From Nonomuraea helvata (lineage in GTDB: Bacteria; Actinomycetota; Actinomycetes; Streptosporangiales; Streptosporangiaceae): a stretch of 64,000 bases of DNA. Shown here piece by piece: positions 35,058 through 43,380 of the stretch. The stretch covers positions 310,001 to 374,000 of the forward strand of contig NZ_BAAAXV010000005.1 of NCBI RefSeq assembly GCF_039535785.1, read 5' to 3'. The translations under genes were made by a program, and so were the position numbers. The notes below the pieces were generated by a model. That model had not been told where the DNA came from. It did not search any database and worked only from the letters and a program-made list of their open reading frames with translations. Numbering within the stretch: position 1 is the stretch's first letter; every line of letters starts with the position of its first letter.

Positions 35058-36035
35058 GTGAAGGCAGTGGTGGCGAGGGGTTATGGCGGGGTGGAGGTCC
35101 TGGAGGTGGCGGACGTGCCGGTCCCGCTGCCGGGGCCCGGCCAGATCCAGGTCAGGATCGCGGCGGCCGGGCTCAGCCCGGCCGACCTCAGGGTCGTGAG
35201 CGGGGCGTTCAAGGAAGCGGTCCCGCTGGAGTTCCCGCACGTCCTCGGAAGCGATTTCGCCGGTACGGTCACGGCCGTCGGACCGGCGGTGGAACGATTC
35301 TCCCCAGGTGACGAAATATTCGGACTCGGCCAGGCGCGGGCGGCCGCCGGCATGGCGAGTCTGGTGTCCACGCCGCCGTCGTTCACTACGGGCACGGTCG
35401 CCGAGTACGCGGTCTTCGACGCCGACACGCCCGCCCTCGCGCTCCGGCCGGCCGGGCTCTCCGCCGAGCACGCCGCGAGCCTGCCCATCGCCGCGCTGAC
35501 CGCCCTTCCCCTGCTGCGTGCCGGGGCTTTCACGCTGGGGATGAAGGCCCTGGTCATCGGGGCGGCCGGCGGAGTGGGCGGCGCGGTGGTGCCGCTGCTG
35601 GCGGCGCAGGGAGTGCACGTGATCGCCACCGCTCTGCCCGCGGACGAGGGCTATGTCCGTGGCCTGGGCGCCTCGGAGACGATCGACTACCGCTCGGCCG
35701 ACGTCGCCGCCGAGACCCTGAGCCGCCACCCCGGCGGGATCGACGCTCTGATCAACCTGGCCCTTCCGGGGCCCGCTCTGCCTGCCGTGGCCCGGGTCGT
35801 ACGCCCGGGAGGCCGCCTGCTGAACATCGCCTTCCCCGCCCCCGCCCCGGCGACCGGCTTCGAGACCGTCTACACCAACGCCCGTCCCGGCGACCTGGAA
35901 GAGGTGGCCGCCCTCGTACTGAAAGGCGTCCTGCCCTCCACCGCCACCCGCCGTTATCCGCTGGCGGAGGCGGTGCGGGCGTACAGGGACCTGGAACACA
36001 CGCACGTGAGAGGGAAGCTGCTGGTCACGGGGTAA
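35058..36035 (+). CDS. NADPH:quinone-oxidoreductase-like medium-chain reductase
   Basis: 325 residues. N-terminal GroES-like fold (KAVVARGYGGVEVLEVADVP, LGSDFAGTVTAVG) and Rossmann domain with VIGAAGGVGGAVVPLLAAQG (GxGxxG) and ERSADV-type mid region. No zinc ligand pattern is seen, so it is a quinone-oxidoreductase-type MDR using NADPH. GTG start with GGAGG six bases upstream. Probably controlled by the divergent TetR. Confidence 0.9.
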   Translation: MKAVVARGYGGVEVLEVADVPVPLPGPGQIQVRIAAAGLSPADLRVVSGAFKEAVPLEFPHVLGSDFAGTVTAVGPAVERFSPGDEIFGLGQARAAAGMASLVSTPPSFTTGTVAEYAVFDADTPALALRPAGLSAEHAASLPIAALTALPLLRAGAFTLGMKALVIGAAGGVGGAVVPLLAAQGVHVIATALPADEGYVRGLGASETIDYRSADVAAETLSRHPGGIDALINLALPGPALPAVARVVRPGGRLLNIAFPAPAPATGFETVYTNARPGDLEEVAALVLKGVLPSTATRRYPLAEAVRAYRDLEHTHVRGKLLVTG

Positions 36036-36057
36036 CCCCGGAGCGGCCGTGCGCGCG

Positions 36058-36912
36058 TCAGCGCGGGAAGATGATCGTCTTGTGTCCGTCGAGCAGCACC
36101 CGCTGCTCGGCGTGCCACTTGACCGCCCTGGCCAGGGTCACGCACTCCACGTCGCGCCCGATCGCCGCCAGGTCCTCGGGAGCGTGGCTGTGGTTGACCC
36201 TGGCCACCTCCTGCTCGATGATCGGCCCCTCGTCCAGGTCGGACGTCACATAGTGGGCCGTGGCGCCGATCAGCTTGACGCCGCGGTTGTGGGCCTGGTG
36301 GTACGGCTTGGCGCCCTTGAACGACGGCAGGAACGAGTGGTGGATGTTGATCGCCCGCCCGGCCAGCTTCTCGCAGAGCTCCTGCGACAGCACCTGCATG
36401 TAGCGGGCCAGCACCACCAGGTCCACCTGGTAGTGCTCCACCAGGGCCAGCACCTCGGCCTCCTGCTTGGGCTTGGTCCCCGGCGTGACCGGCAGGTGGT
36501 GGTAGTCGATCCCGTACGACTGCGTGAGCGGGCGCAGGTCGGGGTGGTTGGAGACGACCGCGACGATCTCGATGTCCAGGGCCTTGGACCTGACCCGGTA
36601 GAGCAGGTCGTTCAGGCAGTGGTCGAACTTGCTGACCATGATCAGCACCCGCGGCTTCCTGGCCACGTCGCGGAGCTTGAACTCCATGGCGAAGTCCGGC
36701 GCGAGCGCCGCGAAGGCGCCGTTGAGCTCGTCTTCGCCGAGCGGCCCCGCGAACTGCACGCGCATGAAGAAGCGCTGCGCGACCCGGTCCCCGAACTGCT
36801 GACTCTCGATGATGTTGCACCCTCTTCCGGCGAGCAGGCCGGAAACGGCGGCCACCACACCGGGCCGGTCGGGGCAGGACAGGGTCAGGATGTATTCGGC
36901 GGAGCTGCTCAT
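36058..36912 (-). CDS. purU: Formyltetrahydrofolate deformylase
   Basis: 284 residues: 10-formyl-THF to THF plus formate, balancing one-carbon units. ACT domain at the N-terminus (ILTLSCPDRPGVVAAVSG) and a formyltransferase-like domain: ARYMQVLSQELCEKL, NIHHSFLPSFKGAKPY (catalytic Asn-His) and TSDLDEGPIIEQ (catalytic Asp). Complete and typical. The upstream 209 bp carry no riboswitch I recognise. Confidence 0.96.
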   Translation of the reverse strand: MSSSAEYILTLSCPDRPGVVAAVSGLLAGRGCNIIESQQFGDRVAQRFFMRVQFAGPLGEDELNGAFAALAPDFAMEFKLRDVARKPRVLIMVSKFDHCLNDLLYRVRSKALDIEIVAVVSNHPDLRPLTQSYGIDYHHLPVTPGTKPKQEAEVLALVEHYQVDLVVLARYMQVLSQELCEKLAGRAINIHHSFLPSFKGAKPYHQAHNRGVKLIGATAHYVTSDLDEGPIIEQEVARVNHSHAPEDLAAIGRDVECVTLARAVKWHAEQRVLLDGHKTIIFPR

Positions 36913-37121
36913 GCCTTCACTCTCGCAGGGTCGGGGGTCGTCGGCCGCCGCATGACCGGTTGTGGCCAGGTGCCGGGCGTACGGCCATCACAGAGAGTAC
37001 CCGACGGAGCTCCGCGGCCGATCGTCCATCATCCACCCCGATCCCGGGTAGTTATCGAGCATCACGGGTTGATGGAGGGGCGCCCGGTCCTTCCGTCATG
37101 AGGGGGTGCCCGTGAGCCGGG

Positions 37122-38087
37122 ATGGAGCGCGTCTCTTTGGGTGCCGTCGTACTGATCGTGGTCGCTGGCCTCTTCGCCGTCGTGTCCGGGATCAACGACG
37201 GGGGCGCGCTCCTCGCCACCGGGCTCAAGCTGCCCACGATCCGGCCGGCCACCGGCGTCCTCGTGCTCGTCCTGCTCGTCGCGACCGCCCCGCTGGTCAC
37301 GCACCAGGTGGCGGTGACGTTCGTGACCAGGCTGGCCTCGTTCCACGCGCCTGGCGGGGCGACGGCGATGACCATCGCGGTGATCTCGTCGCTGGTGGTG
37401 GTGGCCTGGCTGAGCGCGAAGGGCCGCCCCACCAGCCTCACGCTGGCCATCGTGGGCGGACTCACCGGGGCGGGGCTGGGCTGGGGGCTGCCGGTCTCGG
37501 CCCGGTCGGTGCTGCTGGTGCTGGCGTTCGGGGTGGCGGCGCCCCTGGTGGGCGGGTCGCTGGCCTGGGTGCTCATCCGGGTGCTCCTGGTGACCACCTC
37601 GCCTCACGGACTGTGGCGCTGGCACCAGGCGGGGTTCCTGTTGCAGACCGTCGCGTACGCGGCCAACGACGGCCAGAAGATGCTGGCCGTCTTCATGGTC
37701 GCGTTCGGGTTCTCGGACGCGCCGCTGCCGTACACGTCGCTGGCGGCCGCCCTCTTCGCGCTCGGCACCCTGTACGGGCTCCCCAAGGCGGGCCGCTCGC
37801 TCGGCCGCGAGCTCATCGCCTCCAGACCCCCGCACGGAGTGGCGGCCGAGCTGGCCGCCGGTGTGTCGGTGATCGCGTGCGCGGCCGTGGGTATGCCTGT
37901 GAGCATGAGCCAGACCATCGCCGGTGGGCTCATCGGCGCGGGTGTGGCACAGGGCAGCGGCAGGGTCCGCTGGTACGCCACCGTCAAGATCGTCATCGCC
38001 TGGTGCCTGACGCTGCCGGCGAGCGCGCTGCTGGGCTGGTCGCTGGCGGTGCTCGTGCAGGGGTTCGCGAGCATGGGAGTCACATGA
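37122..38087 (+). CDS. Low-affinity inorganic phosphate transporter (PiT family)
   Basis: 321 residues, about ten membrane helices. The two PiT signatures, SGINDGGALLATG near the N-terminus and AYAANDGQKMLAVF at ~187, are inverted-repeat ND-G motifs that bind phosphate with a cation. Later PVSMSQTIAGGLIGAG is also conserved. ATG 37122. Followed 48 bp later by a DUF47 partner gene on the same strand, the usual pit-accessory arrangement. Confidence 0.93.
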   Translation: MERVSLGAVVLIVVAGLFAVVSGINDGGALLATGLKLPTIRPATGVLVLVLLVATAPLVTHQVAVTFVTRLASFHAPGGATAMTIAVISSLVVVAWLSAKGRPTSLTLAIVGGLTGAGLGWGLPVSARSVLLVLAFGVAAPLVGGSLAWVLIRVLLVTTSPHGLWRWHQAGFLLQTVAYAANDGQKMLAVFMVAFGFSDAPLPYTSLAAALFALGTLYGLPKAGRSLGRELIASRPPHGVAAELAAGVSVIACAAVGMPVSMSQTIAGGLIGAGVAQGSGRVRWYATVKIVIAWCLTLPASALLGWSLAVLVQGFASMGVT

Positions 38088-38135
38088 AGGGACGGCGAAC
38101 GTGAAGCGCCTTCGCTCTTCGACGGGGGCCGGGCG

Positions 38136-38768
38136 GTGAAGCGGCTGCGGCGGATCCGCGACCTCCTGACCGGCCGCATGGACAGCGCCCTCACGGAGGC
38201 CCTGCTCGGCCAGCTCAAGGCCACCAAGGAGGGCGCCTGGCTGGCGATGGCCATGATCGGCGGCGAGGTCGGCCGGACGGGGGCGCACGAGCAGATGCGC
38301 GCCATCGAGCACCTCGGCGACGAGGAACGCGCCCGTCTCATCGAGGAGCTCAAGACCGCCGTGGTCACGCCCATCGACCGGGAGGACCTGTTCCGCTTGT
38401 CGCGTGCGATCGACGACGTGCTGGACTCCTTGCGGGACTTCGTCCGCGAATCGCACCTGTATCGGGTCCCTGACCAGATCCGCTTCACTCCCCTGCTCGA
38501 CCAGGTCATCGTCGGCATCGAAGCCCTGGAGAGCTCCGTGCGCGACCTTGCCTCCCGTCCGTCCGCCGTGGTGCGCGACGCTCTGGAGGCGAAGAAGGCC
38601 GGCGGGGCCATCCGGCGGATGTACCAGTACGAGATCTCGCGCATCTTCTCGGGGGAGCTGACGGCGGACGCCATGAAGGAGCGGGAGCTGGTACGCCGCC
38701 TCGAGATCGTCGGGGTGGCCATCGGCAACGCCGCGGACGCCATCGCCGACGGCGCGATGAAACGCTGA
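38136..38768 (+). CDS. DUF47 (PhoU-like) Pit accessory protein
   Basis: 210 residues, GTG 38136. All-helical DUF47/PhoU-like: EDLFRLSRAIDDVLDSLRDFV (E/D metal motif), FTPLLDQVIVGIEALES, and EVGVAIGNAADAIADG-like VGVAIGNAADAIADG at the end, the PhoU-like metal half-site. It likely gates or tunes the phosphate transporter. A 12-codon frame beginning with a near-copy of this start (38101-38139, GTGAAGCGCC) ends in a TGA overlapping the GTG. Confidence 0.88.
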   Translation: MKRLRRIRDLLTGRMDSALTEALLGQLKATKEGAWLAMAMIGGEVGRTGAHEQMRAIEHLGDEERARLIEELKTAVVTPIDREDLFRLSRAIDDVLDSLRDFVRESHLYRVPDQIRFTPLLDQVIVGIEALESSVRDLASRPSAVVRDALEAKKAGGAIRRMYQYEISRIFSGELTADAMKERELVRRLEIVGVAIGNAADAIADGAMKR

Positions 38769-38841
38769 CAGGCTCGAGCCCCGCGATGTGGCGCGGACTA
38801 CGTGACCCACGCAACCCGCGCCGTACGCGACCCGAACGGCG

Positions 38842-39756
38842 CTAAAGACCCACGTGACCCGAGCGGCGCTGAAGGCCCAGAGGTCCCGCGAGGTCGGTCA
38901 GTTGGCTCAGGGCGTGGGCGAGGTCGGGGGCCTCCGGGGAGAGCGGCTGGATGGCCACGTGGTCGGCGCCCGCGTCGAGGTGGGCCTGGACGCGCTTGGC
39001 GATGGCCCCCGCGTCGCCCCAGGCCACGATGGTGTCCGCCAGGCGGTTGCTGCCTCCGTCGGCGAAGTCGTCGTCCGTGAGGCCCAGCGTGCGCAGGTTG
39101 TTGAGGTAGTTGGGCAGCTTCAGGTAGAAGGCCAGGTGGGCGCGGGCGATCTCGCGGGCGCGGGCGGGGTCGGGCTCCAGGACGACCGCTTGCTCGGGGA
39201 TCAGCAGGCGACCCGGCCCGAGGATCTGACGCGCCTGGGAGGTGTGCTCCGGAGGGACGAAGTAGGTGTGGGCGCCGTCGGCCTGGTCTCTGGAGAGCTC
39301 CAGCATCTTGGGCCTCAGGGCGGCGAGGATCCTGGGGGCCGGGGATGCGGGTGTGGGCAGGGTGTGGGCGGCCTGGTCCATGGCCTCCAAGTAGGAGCGC
39401 ATCGCGGTGAGGGGCTTGGCGTAGTCGTGGCCGCGGCCGGTGACGAGGGCGCCGTGGCTGACCCCGATGCCCAGCAGGAAGCGGTCGGGGAAGGCGTCGG
39501 CCAGCGCGACCCGCCCTGCCTCCATGGCCGTGGCGTCGCGGGCCCAGAGGTTGGCGATGCCGGTGCCGACCGGGAGGCGCTCGGTGGCCGCCAGGATGAC
39601 GGCGGACATGGCGAGCGGCTCCTTGCTGCCCACGCCCTCGTTGACCCAGAGCGAGCCGTAGCCCAGCTCCTCGACCCGGGCCGCCGCGCGCCGCGCCTCC
39701 TCGGCGGGGGCCTTGCTGATCATGGGATGCCACACTCCGACGCGCCCGATGTCCAC
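38842..39756 (-). CDS. LLM-class F420-dependent oxidoreductase
   Basis: 304 residues. Luciferase-like TIM barrel: VEELGYGSLWVNEG, ILAATERLPVGTGIANLW, FPDRFLLGIGVSHG and GDAGAIAKRVQAHLDAGADHV, with the MSMEG_4141-like type of F420 LLM protein. Uses F420H2 in actinomycetes; substrate unknown. GTG start (39756) with GAGGGGAG six bases upstream. Divergent from an ArsR gene with an 18-bp palindrome; probably regulated by it. Confidence 0.88.
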   Translation of the reverse strand: MDIGRVGVWHPMISKAPAEEARRAAARVEELGYGSLWVNEGVGSKEPLAMSAVILAATERLPVGTGIANLWARDATAMEAGRVALADAFPDRFLLGIGVSHGALVTGRGHDYAKPLTAMRSYLEAMDQAAHTLPTPASPAPRILAALRPKMLELSRDQADGAHTYFVPPEHTSQARQILGPGRLLIPEQAVVLEPDPARAREIARAHLAFYLKLPNYLNNLRTLGLTDDDFADGGSNRLADTIVAWGDAGAIAKRVQAHLDAGADHVAIQPLSPEAPDLAHALSQLTDLAGPLGLQRRSGHVGL

Positions 39757-39789
39757 GGCCGCTCCCCTCGCGTAGGATGTTCGATCGAG

Positions 39790-40149
39790 ATGGAACACTA
39801 CACCGATGTTCGACCGCGGTCGAACAGGACACGCAGTCTGACGCACGCGTCCCCGCTCGAGGTCTCGCTGCAGGAGGCCCTCGACGCGCTGGGCGATCCG
39901 ATCCGGCGCCGCATCGTGCGGGAGCTGGCGGGCGTCCCCGACTGGGCGCGCGCCTGCGGCACGTTCGCCCACCTGCCCGTGGCCAAGTCCACGCTCAGCC
40001 ATCACTTCTCGGTGTTACGCAACGTGGGCCTGCTCGAGCAGCGCGACGAGGGCTCCCGGCGGCTCAACCGCCTCCGCCGCGACGAGTTCGACGGCCGGTT
40101 CCCCGGGCTGCTCGCGCTCGTCCTGGACGAGGAGCGACCCGACGCCTGA
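39790..40149 (+). CDS. ArsR-family HTH regulator
   Basis: 119 residues. Winged HTH: LQEALDALGDPIRRRIVREL, FAHLPVAKSTLSHHFSVLRN (recognition helix) and LLEQRDEGSRRLNRLRRDEF wing. No CxCxxC metal site, so it is a non-metal type. Start ATG 39790 has only GAG ahead and no clear ribosome binding site, so it may be leaderless. An 18-bp palindrome overlaps codons 7-12. It regulates itself and perhaps the divergent F420 oxidoreductase. Confidence 0.85.
   Translation: MEHYTDVRPRSNRTRSLTHASPLEVSLQEALDALGDPIRRRIVRELAGVPDWARACGTFAHLPVAKSTLSHHFSVLRNVGLLEQRDEGSRRLNRLRRDEFDGRFPGLLALVLDEERPDA
39808..39825. promoter_or_regulatory. 18-bp palindromic ArsR operator inside the regulator gene
   Basis: GTTCGACCGCGGTCGAAC is a perfect palindrome, lying within the first codons of the ArsR gene, 18 bp after its ATG. 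A weaker related site, GTTC...GAAC, is at 39779-39796. Placed to act on both divergent promoters. Confidence 0.6.
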
Positions 40150-40171
40150 AGCGCCGTGTAGCGTCTGTGCG

Positions 40172-40621
40172 GTGAGCGCCGCAGAGACAGCAGGAAGCAG
40201 CGACCGTCCCGCCGCTCGCGTCGTCTGCCTGGATCGCGACGGCAGGGTGCTGCTGCTGCACTGGTACGACACGGTCGGCCGCACGGACGTCTGGGAGCCG
40301 CCCGGCGGCGGCATCGACCCCGGTGAGACGGCGCTGGAGGCGGCCAGGCGCGAGCTGACCGAGGAGACCGGGTTGCCGGGATCGGCGGTCCAGGAGCGGT
40401 TCGTCGAGGTGGCGCGCGACTCCACGTGGCTCGGGGTGCGCTACGTGAAGACCGAGCCGTTCTTCCTGGCCACGTTCGACGAGGCCCGGCCGGAGGTGGC
40501 TCCGAAAGAGCTCACCGAGGAGGAGCGCGAGACCTACCGCGGCCACACGTGGGCCGAGGAGCTGCCCGACGGGGTCGAGCCGCCCGAGCTGGCCGAGGTG
40601 ATCGAGAAACTCACGCGTTAG
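40172..40621 (+). CDS. NUDIX hydrolase
   Basis: 149 residues, GTG start. The NUDIX box GGGIDPGETALEAARREL continues TEETGL (complete GX5EX7REUXEEXGU with metal Glu). Flanked by RVVCLDRDGRVLLLHWYD and a tryptophan-rich strand. Cleaves a nucleoside diphosphate-linked substrate, not identified. Convergent with the MBL gene, 21 bp apart. Confidence 0.93.
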   Translation: MSAAETAGSSDRPAARVVCLDRDGRVLLLHWYDTVGRTDVWEPPGGGIDPGETALEAARRELTEETGLPGSAVQERFVEVARDSTWLGVRYVKTEPFFLATFDEARPEVAPKELTEEERETYRGHTWAEELPDGVEPPELAEVIEKLTR

Positions 40622-40642
40622 GTCAGGCGCACCCTCCGCCGT

Positions 40643-41386
40643 TCAGCCCAGGCGCACCGTGGTGCCCGCCGCGGCGACGGACAGGTCGCCGCCGTACGAC
40701 TTGGCCGCCGCCGCCAGCGCGGGCTCGGACGGCGTGTCGGGCCACAGGTGGGTGAGCAGCAGGCGGGCCACGCCCGCCGACGACGCGGTACGTCCCGCGT
40801 CCAGCGCGCTGGACAGATACGGCGCATCCTCGTCCGGCACCCGTTCCGGATATGTCGCCTCGGCCACCAGCAGATCCGCCTCCTCCGCCAGCGCCACCAG
40901 CGCGGCGGACGGCCCCGTGTCACCGGTGTAGGCGATCACGCGGCCTCCCGCGCTCAGCCGCAGACCGGCGTTCGGCACGTGGTGCGGCAGGTCGAAGGCG
41001 TCCAGCCGGAAAGGGCCGATCTCGTACGGCACGCCGGCGCTCAGGTCGTGCGCCACGAAGCTGTCCGCCAGCATGCGCCGCTTGTCCAGCGCCAGCACGG
41101 CGTCAAGTGCGCCCGGCGGGGCGTACACCGGCAACGCCGGAGCCGGGACGTCCGCGAGCGCGCGGGCGCGCAGCAGGGGGTTCAGGTCGGCGCAGTGGTC
41201 GGGGTGGCTGTGGGTGACCAGCACCGCGTCCACCTCGTCGGCTCGCATGCGTTCGAGGAGCCGCGGCAGGGTGGCATACCCGGGGTCGATGAAGACGCGG
41301 AACCCCTCCGCCTCCAGCACGTATCCGCTGCAGGCCTGCCCGGCCGCGGGCCAAGCCCCGCAACCCCCCAGAACAGTAAATATCAC
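40643..41386 (-). CDS. MBL-fold metallo-hydrolase
   Basis: 247 residues. Metallo-beta-lactamase fold: THSHPDHCAD (HxHxDH), later FDLPHHVPNAG, YTGDTGPS and a final LTHLWPD (last His). Resembles the RNase Z-like/ribonuclease BN-type MBL family with two metal ions. In the local order its partners are unclear. ATG start at 41386. Confidence 0.9.
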   Translation of the reverse strand: MIFTVLGGCGAWPAAGQACSGYVLEAEGFRVFIDPGYATLPRLLERMRADEVDAVLVTHSHPDHCADLNPLLRARALADVPAPALPVYAPPGALDAVLALDKRRMLADSFVAHDLSAGVPYEIGPFRLDAFDLPHHVPNAGLRLSAGGRVIAYTGDTGPSAALVALAEEADLLVAEATYPERVPDEDAPYLSSALDAGRTASSAGVARLLLTHLWPDTPSEPALAAAAKSYGGDLSVAAAGTTVRLG

Positions 41387-41410
41387 GATAACCCTCTTGC
41401 GAAGTAGGAA

Positions 41411-42220
41411 TCAGGCGGTTGCCCTGTGGGAATGGGCCGGGCCGTCGCGGAAGTGGCCGAGCTCCTCCAGCGTCGTCACCAGGAGCTCGCGGAGCAGCGT
41501 GCCCGCCACCTTCTCGTGCTCGGGCTCCATGGGCAGCCCCTTGCCCACCCTCTCCTGGTACACCTCGCGCTCACGCAGGTCGGTGTAGGGCAGCGCGGTC
41601 ATCCCGACGGCCACCGCGACCCGGGTGCCGCCCCGGGGCAGGACGGCCACGGTGTGCGTGCGCAGGCACGTCTCGTCCGGCGCGCCGTACCAGCCGCTCT
41701 TGACCCCGGCCCCAGGCGACCGGATGGCCTCACGGACGCCGAACGCCTGCGACGCGCTGACCTGCCGCATCCATCCCAGGATCGTCTCCGCGACCGAGTC
41801 GCCCGCGACGGCGGCCTGGGCGAGCACCGCGTACGCGGACGCCACCTCGTCGGCGGCCACCTCGACCGAGCCGAACCGGGAAGGGTCGCCGTTGGGCGGC
41901 GACCACGCGACGCCGGTGCGCTGCCGGAGGTCGTCGAGGATGACGCGCGGGCCCACGGCGAGCCACAGGTTGAGCGTGTCGGCGTTGGAGGACACGACCA
42001 CGGCGGGCTCGGCGTGCCGCCGCCACTGGTCGGCGTCGGGGATGCGGGCCGCGCTGACCCACGCGTACAGAGGCTTGAGCAGGGACGCGCAGCGCAGCCG
42101 CGCCAGGCCCGAGGTGACGCTCACCGTGCGGGCCGGCGGCCCGCCATAGCCGCGCCTGATGCCCGCGGCCTGGACGCTGGCGGCGGGATCGAGGTCCTTG
42201 AGCAGCTCGTTGAAGCCCAC
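41411..42220 (-). CDS. Cytosolic class A beta-lactamase/PBP-like serine hydrolase
   Basis: 269 residues, no signal peptide. Motifs: SLLK in CASLLKPLYAW (SxxK), SSNADT in VVVSSNADTLN (SxN) and KSG in VKSGWYG (KTG-type). These are all catalytic positions of penicillin-recognising hydrolases, but the lack of an export signal is odd and suggests an intracellular esterase/hydrolase. It stops 16 bp from the end of the TetR gene on the same strand. Confidence 0.8.
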   Translation of the reverse strand: MGFNELLKDLDPAASVQAAGIRRGYGGPPARTVSVTSGLARLRCASLLKPLYAWVSAARIPDADQWRRHAEPAVVVSSNADTLNLWLAVGPRVILDDLRQRTGVAWSPPNGDPSRFGSVEVAADEVASAYAVLAQAAVAGDSVAETILGWMRQVSASQAFGVREAIRSPGAGVKSGWYGAPDETCLRTHTVAVLPRGGTRVAVAVGMTALPYTDLREREVYQERVGKGLPMEPEHEKVAGTLLRELLVTTLEELGHFRDGPAHSHRATA

Positions 42221-42236
42221 GCCTCTAACCGTAGAC

Positions 42237-42854
42237 CTAAGGGGCGCTCCCCCAGCGACCTTCGTACCACTCCATGCCGGGCGGTTCGCCGGGCAGCTCG
42301 GTCGCGCCCGGCGCGCGCAGGCCGTCGAGCGCGATGGTCAGCAGGCGCTCCTTGGCGTGCGGATGCTCACCCCCGGGGGCCGGGTGGCTGAACTGCTCCA
42401 TGAGCAGCGAGATGTCGAGCGTGGTCACGTCGCTCCTGAGCACGCCGGTCTCGCGGGCCCTGGTGATCAGCCGGTCGGCCAGCTCGGTGGCCTTGCGCGC
42501 CGTACGCCACATCTCCTCGGTGGTCGTGATGGTGCCCGCGACCGGCGCGAGGGCGCCCGCCCTATAGCCGACGCACGTGCGCACGTACAGGCACAGGCCC
42601 TTCCAAGGATCCGGCTCGGCCAGCCCGGCCTCGGCAGCCTCCATCCCGCGCTCCATGGCGATCACGCACAGGCGCTGGAACAGCTCCTCCTTGGTGCGGT
42701 AGCGGCGGTAGAGGCTGCCCATGCCCACGCCCGCCGCCTTGGCGATGGCCGAGACCGGCGCGTCGAACCCCTGCGTCGTGAACACCTCGTGCGCCGCCCG
42801 CAGGAGCCGCAGGTCGTTCCGTCTGGCCTCGGCCTGCCGCCCGCGCGTGCTCAT
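42237..42854 (-). CDS. TetR-family transcriptional regulator
   Basis: 205 residues. HTH LLRAAHEVFTTQGFDAPVSA with GVGMGSLYRRYRTKEELFQRL recognition, then a ligand domain. ATG 42854. A perfect inverted repeat 19 bp upstream is a likely self-operator. It precedes the serine hydrolase gene (16 bp) on the same strand, so they are probably one unit. Confidence 0.9.
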   Translation of the reverse strand: MSTRGRQAEARRNDLRLLRAAHEVFTTQGFDAPVSAIAKAAGVGMGSLYRRYRTKEELFQRLCVIAMERGMEAAEAGLAEPDPWKGLCLYVRTCVGYRAGALAPVAGTITTTEEMWRTARKATELADRLITRARETGVLRSDVTTLDISLLMEQFSHPAPGGEHPHAKERLLTIALDGLRAPGATELPGEPPGMEWYEGRWGSAP

Positions 42855-42872
42855 GCCGTCAGGATATGGGGA

Positions 42873-42889
42873 CGGAGCGGAACGCTCCG
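42873..42889. promoter_or_regulatory. Candidate TetR self-operator
   Basis: CGGAGCG-GAA-CGCTCCG, perfect 7-bp inverted repeat with a 3-bp centre, 19 bp upstream of the TetR ATG. The same architecture as typical TetR half-sites. Confidence 0.5.
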
Positions 42890-42904
42890 ATAGATCCGTC
42901 GGTG

Positions 42905-43357
42905 TCAGGCGCCGAACCGAGCCCAGGAGACCACGAGCGCCGCGGGGATCAGCGCGATCACGCCCACCGCGGTCGTCACCTTCCACCGCCGCGCCACACG
43001 CGGCTCGGTGCCGAACGCCGCCACCGCCCCCGCGCCCGCGAAGACCGCCCCGGCCGTGACCGCGTGCGCGAACGAGGACGTCCACGACGGCAGCGCCTCG
43101 CCGACCAGCCTGAACACCACCAGCACCCCGGCCGCCACCAGCGCCACCCGCCGCCCCGGCCGCACGTCGACCCGCTCCAGCGCGAACGCCGACCCGGCGA
43201 GCAGGGCCAGCGTGATCACCACCACGGTCCCGACGGCCGGCACCAGGCATCCCCAGTCCTCGCAGCCGATGCCCGCCCAGGCCAGGCGTACGGTGGCCCA
43301 CCACAGCACCCCCAAGGCGGCGCACACCGCGGCCGCCCGCCCCATTCGCCCCCACAT
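42905..43357 (-). CDS. Hypothetical membrane protein
   Basis: 150 residues with four membrane helices: GRAAAVCAALGVLWWATV, VGTVVVITLALLAGSAF, VALVAAGVLVVFRLVGE and VTTAVGVIALIPAALVV, and an outside Cys pair in GCEDWGC. No family recognised. It is 23 bp downstream of the TPR gene on the same strand; it may be its third operon member. Confidence 0.6.
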   Translation of the reverse strand: MWGRMGRAAAVCAALGVLWWATVRLAWAGIGCEDWGCLVPAVGTVVVITLALLAGSAFALERVDVRPGRRVALVAAGVLVVFRLVGEALPSWTSSFAHAVTAGAVFAGAGAVAAFGTEPRVARRWKVTTAVGVIALIPAALVVSWARFGA

Positions 43358-43380
43358 AAAGCCAATAGTGCCGAAGAAAG

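Noticed and set aside
37062-38810. 582-codon frame antisense to the Pit transporter and DUF47 genes
   Set aside because: No motif; the plus-strand genes have strong family signatures.
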